Positions 44,451 through 53,324 of a stretch of 64,000 nucleotides of DNA are shown here, piece after piece. Every line of letters begins with the position of its first letter. Positions within the stretch are counted from its first letter, which is position 1. Source of the stretch: Ryuthela nishihirai (Eukaryota > Arthropoda > Arachnida > Araneae > Heptathelidae); the NCBI GenBank assembly GCA_038380435.1, contig JAWZYU010000001.1, positions 13,992,001 to 14,056,000 of the forward strand, written 5' to 3'. Position numbers and translations under genes: made by a program. The notes under the pieces were generated by a model. That model did not search any database and had not been told where the DNA came from. It saw only the letters and a list, made by a program, of their open reading frames with translations.

Positions 44451-45485
44451 CTATGGTAGGGCAAAGAAGGTCTAAGGAGAAGAAGGCTAGCTTCGCACAA
44501 GCGCAAGTGGCGCCGTTCTGCGGAATTTTACCGAAGCTGAACGTGGCAAATTGATGTGCAGGCACAAAAACAACTGTAAGGGGCGATCTGCGCATGCGCA
44601 GTGCAATCATTTTAGCCCAATGCAGCTATGGTTTGTCTTATTATTGGTATGTATAGTGCGATTTAACCAGTGTTTCCAAATGTCTAACAGCCATGGCTGT
44701 TTGGCACAGTGGAAGCTGACCCTAAAGTTATTCAATGAGTGTTTTATCTCGTTCAGGAGTACATTTTACGATACCTGGAAAAACCGTTGTATGTTTATTT
44801 TGAGTAAATTTGCAGAATTTTTGAAATTAATATGTAAATTAATGCATTTAATTATCTTGCGAACATGTAAGTCAATGTATGTTGCAGTTTTGTGTTCTCT
44901 GGAGCATATCGATGTATTCAGGTGTCTGCAGTTTGTTCTAATAGTAAATTTTTTTATGGTTGATACGAGAAGTGCCTGCTGCCATCTATTGACAATTTAT
45001 ACAAGTAAGAAACTCGATATGACTTTTATTGAAAATATCTAAAATTTTATAAAATATAATTAAACAAAGCATGTTATCTCGCATAGAGCCATAAATTTCA
45101 ATTTATTATAATATATTAAATATTGTAGAATGTTCAAAATATTAAAATTCTTTTCTTGAGCATAGCTACTACCTGTTTTACAAAATGGGATTTTATTAAA
45201 GAAAATAATTTTAAACTAATCCTTGTAAAAAGAAAATTATGATGGTAAAATTTAAGAAATGAACACTTTGAACAGAGCTAAAGTGAATGTAAAATTAGTG
45301 ACGTGGTGTAAGCCATTGAAAACCTTGCTGGGCGGTGGAAAAATAATGCAAGGAACTGGCTCCTCTCCCTGTCTAGGTGGCTTCACTGCAATGCACGAAT
45401 TTGCCATATTCAGAGGGCGCTGCAATCGAAAAGTTTACATTAAGCCTATGAAAGCTAGCTCTCTTCTCCCTTAGACACTCCTTGG
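44451..45485. other. Non-coding DNA; long ORF not supported
   Basis: The 163-codon frame at 44,551-45,042 has a hydrophobic stretch but no signal-peptide start context, domain or exon structure that I would defend. I treat the region as non-coding. Confidence 0.3.
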
Positions 45486-45686
45486 GTAGGGTTCTCAACG
45501 TGTGGTATGGGATAAAATTTTTTGGGGTACGTCATGAGAGCTCAAAAGTCGCTAGATCTAGTAACAAAGTAAAATAACCATTGTCACATTATAACTATAG
45601 TTTTACCTATCTATACAAGGGTACGTCAGTTACATACACATTTCCAGTGGGTACGTGAAGCATAAAAGGTTGAGAACCACTGACGT
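45486..45686. mobile_element. Possible hAT-type MITE
   Basis: The left agggttctcaacgtgtggta and the right, reverse-complemented, cagtggttctcaacctttta form imperfect inverted ends. Both are followed by phrases that include gggtacgt. CAGNGGTTCTCAACC is a common hAT terminus. No clear 8-bp TSD was found. Confidence 0.45.
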
Positions 45687-45837
45687 AGACCATCCTGTTT
45701 CATATAGACCATGATGCGACCTTGCTAAAATCCGCTGATTTGATTAAGCATCCGTTTACGATGTACAAACGGCATTACCATTCAACGGTGACCAGATTTA
45801 CAGCCCAGGTTCGTTTTCTTTCATCTACATTGCCCTC

Positions 45838-46052
45838 GCCGTCCCGTGGCCGAGTGGTTAGCACGCTTAGCTACTGATCTAAGGGACCTGGGTTCGAGCC
45901 CCGGATTAGGCATGGATGTGTGTGTTGTTTTTCTGCTGAGGTCCTGCCATCCTCTCAGATCTCCTACTGTGGCATATAAACTGACAGGCTCTTGTCAGAC
46001 CTCTGTGGCAAGCAGTTGCTTGAGGGGGTATTTATTATTTTATTTTTATTTT
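45838..46052 (+). mobile_element. SINE-B copy 7 (plus, full length, perfect 12-bp TSD)
   Basis: This is the best preserved member. It has the full tRNA-like head with A box (tggccgagtggttagcac) and B box (gggttcgagcccc), the full body, and a T-rich tail of ttta/tttt units. It is flanked by the perfect repeat TACATTGCCCTC at 45,826-45,837 and 46,053-46,064. The intact boxes could direct RNA polymerase III. Confidence 0.92.
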
Positions 46053-46064
46053 TACATTGCCCTC

Positions 46065-46930
46065 TTTTCCCAAATGACAACCTTCTATACAACGAACGGA
46101 ATCATCCGCCGCATTTTTAATGTAGCCAGACTCGTGATTTTCTCTTCGTTTGCATATATTAGTGCCCGGCACTTCCATCCTAATTTGCATAAACATAGCT
46201 CTACTCGTTCTTTTCAACAATCCTTCTTCTCTTTTTGGACCACTTTGTAAAAGGGGCCTTGGCCCCTTTATCATCTGTTCCACGAGCAAAATTCAAGGTA
46301 AGGTGCTGTATGCATCAGCTGTCAGAGCACTGTGAACTGCTGGCGATCCTTCATGTCAGCGATTAGGTTTAGTGGCTCGCAGGCCGCCTAGATTCGTTGA
46401 AAAAACTAAATAAGTGTGCTAAGTGAAAGACTACTCGTTCTGGGTAGATCAATTTTTACGATGAGGAGTGTATTTTAAAATATGTGTTCAGAATTTCAAA
46501 ATATTGAAGTAAGATTTACCACAGAAATTTTGTATCATTGGTTTCCAACAATTTGGCTATGAAGTGCCACCCGTTGTGCTGTGATCTTATTCCGAAAAAT
46601 ATAGTCGGAATTAGTACTTAGAGAATACATATCGTCTTTAAAATTTCTTGGATACACTTGCATTGACTATTTTTAAATAATATTATTTTGTAGCAAAAGT
46701 ATATCCATACTAAGCCCTTTGATCAATTGAAGATTTCACCGGCAATCTTGTTGAATAGGTCAATCGACATCCTATATTCTTTTGAAGTGAATACAGTGAC
46801 TGATTGCATCATTGATGTGTTTTTGGTATATTTTCCACTTTTTAGGGCGCATATGGGAAGATATGCATTTTTTATTTTTTCAAAAATTTATTCATATTTT
46901 TTTATTTTTTGAAAATTTATTAATATTTTT
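46065..46930. other. Non-coding DNA
   Basis: No gene recognised. Near 46,255 a short hairpin (aaaggggccttggcccctt) is present. Confidence 0.4.
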
Positions 46931-48320
46931 TTGTCACTAAAAACGCCTTCCTTCAGAAACTTTCTTTTGATGTACGACTCATAAACATCAACCACATCTT
47001 TTCCTCACTCTGGTTTTGGAGTCGTTTTTAAGATAGCCCAGGACATTGGAGACGTCACAAGCTTTGAGATATATCTGATCAAGGTCCGGGGGTGATGTTG
47101 GGGGAGGGGAGGTGGAGAATGGGGAGGCAAAATTCGAAATAGTCTATGACGATCCTCATATGAGCTTCCATTTGACACCTAACTCGAAATTATACGCTCT
47201 CGCGTTCCGAAGATATAGCGGAACAATTTTCTTCATATTTCCCTTTAAAGTGGGGAGAAGGAAGCATGGTGGGGTGAAATTTTTTAACTTGTAACATTCC
47301 TCATGTCATAAGTTTTTATTTGAAGCATAGCTTGTTACTTTCGGTTCCGAAGATTTAGCGAAAGAATCGTTTTCATATTTCCACAGGGGCGGGGGTGGCT
47401 CAGTCGGTAGCGCGCCAGGCTCATAATCTGTAGTTCCCAGGTTCGAGTCCCAGCTGGGTCAGCGTTGAGATTTATCTCCGCAAAAATTCCCCGCCCTGTC
47501 CACGATCAGTAGGGGACACCGATGGGGGTTGGAAAGTCCGTCGGATGGGACGTTAAGCCGTGGCCCCGTGTGCAGGAGAGACATACCCTGTACACGTTAA
47601 GGAACACGTTGGATGGCCTTGACGGGAGGCTACCATCTGTCTCCCAACAGCTATTCCAGTGGGTCCCCTCCCCAACCTTCTCTGAGCCTTCGGGGTCCAT
47701 GTGACCTGGCCATTTAGCTCATGGTCTGCAAAAAAGTGCTACTCATAGGTAAAACAACCCAACGTTAAAGAACACGCTGGATGGCCTTGACGAGAGGCTA
47801 TCATCTGTCTCCCAACAACTGTTCCAGTGGGTCCCCTCCCCCAACCTTCTTTGAGCATTCGGGGTCCATGTGACCTGGCCATTTAGCCCATGGTGTGCAA
47901 AAAAGCGCCGCTCAGAGGTAAAACAACCCAACCCATATTTCCACTTTCTAGGACTGGGGGAAAAGAAGGAAGGGAAATTTTGCTAACCCATGACACTTCC
48001 CGCATCCTAAGATTTCATTTGATTCCCAAGATTCATAGCTTGTTACTTGCGGCATTCGCGTTCTTGAGATATAGAGGAACAGTCGTTTCCATGTTTCCCT
48101 CCTTTTGTTTTGAGGGGGGGGAGAAAGCATAGGGGGTCAATTTCTTCATAGCCTATGCTGACATCTTCAACGTCATAAGCTTTCATTTGGAACATAAATC
48201 AATAAGTTTGTCCGTTTCGTTTGAAAGATATTCAACTGTTTTGACAAATCCACACGACAAATGACGAACGAAAAGCGATAAGGAAGACAGGTAATAAAGA
48301 CTTGGTGGAGTTGCTCACTC
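46931..48320 (-). repeat. Dispersed satellite-bearing element, copy 5 (minus, longest), carrying SINE-A copy 8
   Basis: Read on the minus strand, the left unique part (cctgtcttccttatcgcttt, tgtcaaaacagttgaatatc) lies at 48,290-48,215. Several tandem units follow, and the right part ends in ttagtgacaaaaa at about 46,935. This order is the same as in copy 1 at 12.6-13.4 kb. The SINE insertion is at 47,385-47,933 with a perfect TSD. Confidence 0.75.
47385..47933 (+). mobile_element. SINE-A copy 8 (plus) with duplicated 3' half, 11-bp TSD
   Basis: A full copy runs from aggggcgggggtggctcagt to aaaacaacccaac (about 47,760). A second 3' half then follows immediately, from gttaaagaacacgctggatg to aaaacaaccc. 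The whole 549-bp unit is bounded by one perfect target duplication, CATATTTCCAC, at 47,374-47,384 and 47,934-47,944. The internal junction falls at an acgttaa shared by both copies. Confidence 0.92.
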
Positions 48321-50113
48321 ATTGGCAATATTTGCTTTCTTCTGTCCTTCCTCACCTTTTTTATGATTTCAAATATACCAAATTATTAAAATTATTAAAT
48401 TACATTTGAGACATTTGAATGCAGAACTGCGTAACAAATCGCCGTCAAATCGCTCGCTTGTTGAAGAACGAAAAACAGAATGCTTTGCTTAACACGAGTT
48501 GCAGAAATCATGAAAGACGAAGTAAACAAGTGATGTGATTCCATTGTTTTCTTCCTCCGCCACCTCTGCAATGAAATTCCTAATTCCCCTTACCAATGAG
48601 AGTGTTTACAGCTTTCAAAAATGCATCATGGATGGTGACAATCAACAAAGGGACAAATTTCATTGTGTAATTGACCTTGGTTGATCATAGTTTGTTCTTG
48701 TTCTTGGATTTTTAATGGAATTTTTATGTTCTTGGAAATTTAATCCAGCGCTTGGTTTTAAAATGTAACATACACAGTTTCAGTTCATTACATAGTTTCA
48801 GTTACTCAGTTCCAAATCTTAAGAACCTTGTTTAGCACGGTAAGCTTGTTTCCCCTTCTAGGAAAGGAGACTGAACATTATGTTTTATGGAGCCACAGAT
48901 GGCCTTGAAAACTGCATTACTGTAAAAGGATTAACTTTCGGGGAAAACTTAGGGAAATTGGTCGATATTGACTACTCCATATTAAATTTTAATTTAGTGA
49001 TAACCAAAGTAGCTTTATAATGTGTTATAGGGACAACATTAAAGCCAGTAATATACTTATCCACATTGTAAAGAATGGGTGTATATTAAATTTTCAGATA
49101 TGCATTTAATACTGTTATAAATTGTGTACTCATTAAGAAGTATCCCTTCTACTCTTGTCAGTTTTTACCGACTACGTTCTGATTTCTCCTCTCCTAAACA
49201 AGAACCGAGAAGAAAAATACGTACAATCCGTATGCTCTGGCTAAAGGACCCTTAGGAATAGAAAACGGATCGTTATATCAGTAATGAGCGGGAAAAGTAT
49301 TCGTAATAGAAAGTATATGCAACATAAGTTTAAAAACGGAACTTGAAGGAGAATGGGCTTGCTTCTTTACAGACGCAATTGTAACTTGTAATTAATTCGC
49401 TATTACTGACATCGTTATAAACGTGGTTGACTTTAGTTATATTACAATGCAGCAATAGTTTTCAAATATTCATTTATGGCATTATGTAACAATAAATATA
49501 AAACTATTTTGAAACAAATATGGTCATGTCTAAATGGAAAATAATTAACCAGCACTGATCCAGTTAGAAATCATATTTAAATATTTCACCAAAAATGAAA
49601 TGCAAAACTTACCTTGAATATTTTTCCTTTCCAACTTGTAATTTCTTTTGACATTTGTGCAGCTAAAAACTTTATACCACATTACCTTATTAAATAAATG
49701 CTTGATCTTCATACCACTACTTAAATTAATCATATCCTATAGGAGGATGACACCTATTTAATGCTTTTGATTTTTGCACTGGAAACTAAGTTTTGCTGAG
49801 TCTTGCAAAATATAACGACTCTCTACATTTACATGCTCAGCATTGAAAGGCCTTGACCTTCCTTGGCTCAACAGTTTCAATCTAAGCTGTGTGTTGCCAT
49901 TACCTCTATGCAACTCTTCTTCGGTTTCCAGAACTCTTCGCCCGTTCTTGACGATCCTGAATCTGTTCTCTCATCCTGCTAACCTCCTCCAACAAAATTA
50001 CCATCATTATATCAAGAATTGTACTTTTTATTATGTATATTATCAAGCACTATCGTCTTATTTTTAAAACATCTTTACTGGATTTTCTTTAAACCCATCC
50101 ATTGTCCAGGACG
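48321..50113. other. AT-rich non-coding DNA, no gene seen
   Basis: No supported ORF, RNA gene or repeat family in about 1.8 kb. Confidence 0.4.
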
Positions 50114-50115
50114 TA

Positions 50116-50548
50116 TACAGGGTGAATCTGAAAAAGTGGGCAAAACTTTACGGGGTGGTAGAACGCAGCTATACGAGCAATATTCGTCATAGAAAGTATG
50201 GGCGGAACGCAAACGGCGAGCCGCTAGGTGGCGTTGGAAATGGTATAAAACGGTCGGTCCTCGCACCCAACGGCAATTCTACCGTGGATTGCCGAGAGGA
50301 TGGCTGGTTATACTAACCACGAAATGGCGGATATGCACTTTGTATACGGTGCGGCGGACGGGAATGCAAGTGAGGCACAGAGTATCTCCTCTCCTTCTTG
50401 TGTTCATTCTTCAAATGTGACAGTGGAAAACTACCTTTTAACTTCTCACCGTTTGCGTTCCGACCATACATTCTATGACGAATATTGCTCGTATAGCTGC
50501 GTTCTACCACCCCGTAAAGTTTTGCCCACTTTTCAGATTCACCCTATA
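50116..50548 (+). mobile_element. Mariner/IS630-type (DUF4817-like) deletion derivative retaining the transposase start
   Basis: TIRs of about 105 bp (50,116-50,221 and 50,444-50,548) begin TA(C/T)AGGGTGAATCTGAAAA and contain actttacggggtggtagaac. TA dinucleotides flank both ends. The interior keeps a transposase N-terminus (50,300-50,370: MAGYTNHEMADMHFVYGA) and nothing of the catalytic core. It differs in TIR sequence from the 2.3-kb and 18.1-kb elements, so at least three subfamilies are present. Confidence 0.82.
50300..50371 (+). pseudogene. Transposase N-terminal fragment
   Basis: Starts at ATG in MAGYTNHEMADMHFVYG. The E-ADMH-VYG motif is typical of the N-terminus of DUF4817-type transposases and also appears in the 18-20 kb copy. 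It then reads into deletion-junction sequence and is non-functional. Confidence 0.6.
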
Positions 50549-50563
50549 TATCCGTTTATAGTA

Positions 50564-50971
50564 CAGTCGCTCAAAAAAGTATCCGAACACTATGGTTGAT
50601 TGATCTCTATGTTGCGATCTTGTGCAACCACGGCAATTCCCGGTTCCGCCTGACAGCACTACCTGGTTTAAGAAAAGCCATGACTATCTAGAGCCGGGGG
50701 CAAGGAATACGCCCTATAGGCGCACCTCAACCCCGGCCTCACATGGCAGCAGTCCTATAGAAGGAAAGCTAACCACCGGAAGAAACCTAACTTTACAGAA
50801 TTCAGAAAAAAATATCTGGCAACGATTTTTTAGAATTTTAGTGATCTGGCAACCTTCGTGTCACGTGACACGAAGGTTGCCAGATCACTAATTTCTAAAA
50901 AAATCGTTGCCAGATATTTTTTCTGAATCCTGTAATCAACCATAGTGTTCGGATACTTTTTTGAGCGACTG
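50564..50971. mobile_element. Palindromic Tc1-type MITE, copy 2, with an insertion
   Basis: Ends CAGTCGCTCAAAAAAGTATC with TA flanks, palindromic throughout, centre gtcacgtgac. Between gttgatt (to 50,601) and acagaattcag (from 50,795) a foreign segment of about 190 bp has been inserted. It starts only about 13 bp after the mariner derivative. Confidence 0.88.
50602..50794 (+). mobile_element. Unclassified GC-rich element, copy C (first ~190 bp only)
   Basis: Matches the beginning of copies A and B (gcaaccacggcaattcccgg, catgactatctagagccggg, cacatggcagcagtcctata, aaggaaagctaaccaccgg) but ends at agaaacctaactt. It thus lacks the 3' two thirds. The insertion site within the MITE is exact on the right, but a target duplication is not obvious. 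Confidence 0.75.
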
Positions 50972-51715
50972 TACAACACCAAAAAAAATAAATAAATAAA
51001 TAAAAATTAATTTTTTAAAAATAAAAATTGCCGTTTAAAATTTTTTATGGTTATTTTATAAAAATATATCGTTCAGGTCTGATAAATAATATTTTTTTCC
51101 ATTTGATGCATATGCTCTTAACCCATGGCATAAATAATTAATTAAAGCCATCTGATTACCATTTCAAGAAGTTTGATTTGAATTATTGTCAACAAAAGTT
51201 TTTTTCAAGGTTCTAAACTCTCCTCATAATTAACGAAACTGATATTTTTAAAAATGAAAGATTTTGGAAATAATTATGAAATATGTACCTGTTTTTTCAG
51301 TATATCACTTTAAAAAGTGTTATTAAAATTAATATGTTACTACAATGTTCAAATTTTATATTCCAATAAAATTCAGTATTAAATTCTCTTTAATTTGGTA
51401 TTTAACATGATTTATTTCTATTGATTAGTTATTTATTAAAAATATTCTAAAGTTGATTTGTTTATTGGATTTGTTATTTGTTGTCAGTTAAAAATTCAAA
51501 ATATGTACTGTAGTTTGAAGACGTTTCCTTTTTATTTGAATTTTAATCCTTTAAATGCAATGATCAGTGATTATGGAAAGACACTTCTTCTTATTACCCA
51601 GTAACTCCCCTTTACATTTCACTCTGTAAACTTTGTGATCTCGATGACTGAGATTTCTACAGAATTAATTTCAGTTTTCTCTGCAACACTCGAGTATTTT
51701 TTTGAACGTATATGG
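50972..51715. other. Very AT-rich non-coding DNA
   Basis: Contains an aaataaataaataaa run just after the MITE. No gene seen. Confidence 0.4.
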
Positions 51716-51915
51716 ACGAGTGGTAAACACGCTTGGCTACTGATCTAAGGGACCTGGGTTCCAGCCCCGGGTAAGACAGCATCGATGTGATTTTTCTGCT
51801 GAGGTCCTGCCATCCTCTCAAACCTTCTACTATGGCATATAAACTGACAGGCTCCTGTCAGACCTCTGTAGCAAGCAGCTGCTTGAGGGGGTATTTATTT
51901 ATTTTTTATTTATTT
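51716..51915 (+). mobile_element. SINE-B copy 8 (plus)
   Basis: The head is shortened at the 5' side (ggacgagtggtaaacacgct), the B box altered (gggttccagcccc), the body complete and the tail of ttta/ttat units long. The mutated B box probably abolishes transcription. Confidence 0.85.
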
Positions 51916-52134
51916 TATTTGTGAGCAAAAAGATCGCTCTTTCACATAAAATATGTTTTTTTTTAATTGTGGCTTTATCTCAATGAAATTTTTATGGTGA
52001 ATATAATTATTAAAGCTTCAAATTAGGTTATTTTCCCAATATTTCAAATGTTGTTTTTCCACTCATGTCCGTAATGTTTGGTTATGTTCCTTAAGATCTT
52101 ACCGTATCAGCGGTTTTATTCGCTATCCGTGTTA

Positions 52135-52240
52135 ACATGAATTTTTTACCCGCATTGTTTGAAATTTTTTTACCGCATTGTTGATGAATTTTTTTACCCG
52201 CATTGTTTGAATTTTTTACCCGCATTGTTTTTACCCGTAT
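52135..52240 (+). repeat. Short array of acccgcattgtttgaatttttt units
   Basis: Four to five imperfect units of about 22-30 bp carrying acccgcattgtt and a T-run, immediately to the left of the 40-bp palindrome. Confidence 0.75.
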
Positions 52241-52279
52241 TGAAAAATTTATTCCTATTCTCGTTAATATCAATATTGA

Positions 52280-52319
52280 AGCCCTGCGCCTATGCGGATA
52301 TCCGCATAGGCGCAGGGCT
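52280..52319. repeat. 40-bp perfect palindrome
   Basis: The sequence is an uninterrupted palindrome with its centre between 52,299 and 52,300 (arm agccctgcgcctatgcggat). It is GC-rich in an AT-rich setting, with no spacer. No direct function can be assigned. Confidence 0.95.
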
Positions 52320-52485
52320 CTACAGAGTTTTCCCTTCAGATGATTCAACTGATTTAATGGGACTACCTGCAAGAAAATAAAATATAATATACAGCTGCAA
52401 GTATTTGGACACAATCCACAATAATCCACAGTATATTTTTATAAATCTGTAGCGAATAAATCAGCTGTAATCCTCGGTGAGAGAA

Positions 52486-52956
52486 TCATTCTCTTGGAAC
52501 AAGTGTTTGTAGTGAGCAGATTGGCCCGTAGTTCGGCTGCATTTCATATTGGTTACCTTTTGATGACCATCGAGACAGACGAGAAACGAAGGTCGCGCGA
52601 CACCTGTTCGAGGCAAGCATGCGCAATATAGATGCTGTCGTCCTGTCCACCGATAAATGGCCCATTGTCGTTCGGGCGCCGCAAGCTGTCAGTGCCGTCT
52701 GGAAGCTCCTATCATTGGGTGAAGGCAACGGCGTTGGGGGAGACTGGTGGCGTCCGAGATTTTGGGATCTCCGGTGACACCTCGCGCATCTGGTATTCAA
52801 GAATGCAAGGAGACGTCGCGAAATAGCGGGAATTACCGAAATAACTCGCGGCAGAGAACGGGTGACAGTGGACCCGGCGCTCATGTAATAGCAGCTATCT
52901 ATCAGTAATCCGCCTACAGCTAAGGATTCTCTGGTAGTGTTTGCAGTGCTGTCCAA
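52486..52956 (-). CDS. CpG-rich island with a 156-aa ORF of unknown nature
   Basis: About 470 bp is strikingly richer in G+C and CpG than the flanks (cgcgcgac, gttcgggcgccgc, cgtcgcgaaatagcg). The minus-strand frame from ATG at 52,956 stays open for 156 codons. The composition is Ser/Arg/Thr-rich without a recognised domain. A donor-like AAAAG|gtaacc occurs inside it near 52,556, so it could be a first exon or promoter island on the minus strand. It could equally be a GC-rich part of an unrecognised transposon. The plus strand has a shorter 64-codon frame. Confidence 0.25.
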   Translation of the reverse strand: MDSTANTTRESLAVGGLLIDSCYYMSAGSTVTRSLPRVISVIPAISRRLLAFLNTRCARCHRRSQNLGRHQSPPTPLPSPNDRSFQTALTACGARTTMGHLSVDRTTASILRMLASNRCRATFVSRLSRWSSKGNQYEMQPNYGPICSLQTLVPRE

Positions 52957-53324
52957 TGGCTGGCTTCTTCATTCTTTTACTACGTCATAAACGATGTGTC
53001 GTGAGAAAATTAATTTTAATTTCTCGGGTAGCACATAAGTTAGTGGCGCACTTGCACGTAATCCACTAACTCGCCTTGCATTGGACAGTTTACCATAAAC
53101 AATCTTTTCTCAAAAGAAAAAAAAAATATTTACAAAAACACTTTAGATAAACGCGGTTAGTGTGATCTAAGTCACGGATGAAGAGCTCATTTTTTGCATT
53201 TTTTTTTTACTTCTGCAGAGAAATGGTGTTTTTTTCGCAATATTTACAAGATAAACTATGGCATTAGCATAATAAAAGAGTCAATATGTAATTTTTATAT
53301 GCAGAAATTTTCGTGGACAAAACG
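52957..53324. other. AT-rich non-coding DNA
   Basis: No gene seen. Confidence 0.4.

Noticed and set aside
44551..45042. 163-aa ORF
   Set aside because: AT-driven composition, no recognised domain, no exon or promoter signal and no repeat of the frame elsewhere.
45838..45912. Functional tRNA gene (Ser-like) at the head of SINE-B
   Set aside because: It has A and B boxes but continues directly into the SINE body and is bounded by a retroposition TSD, so it is a tRNA-derived SINE head.
47395..47455. Functional tRNA gene at the head of SINE-A
   Set aside because: Repeated in nine copies with the same downstream body. A tRNA acceptor stem does not close.
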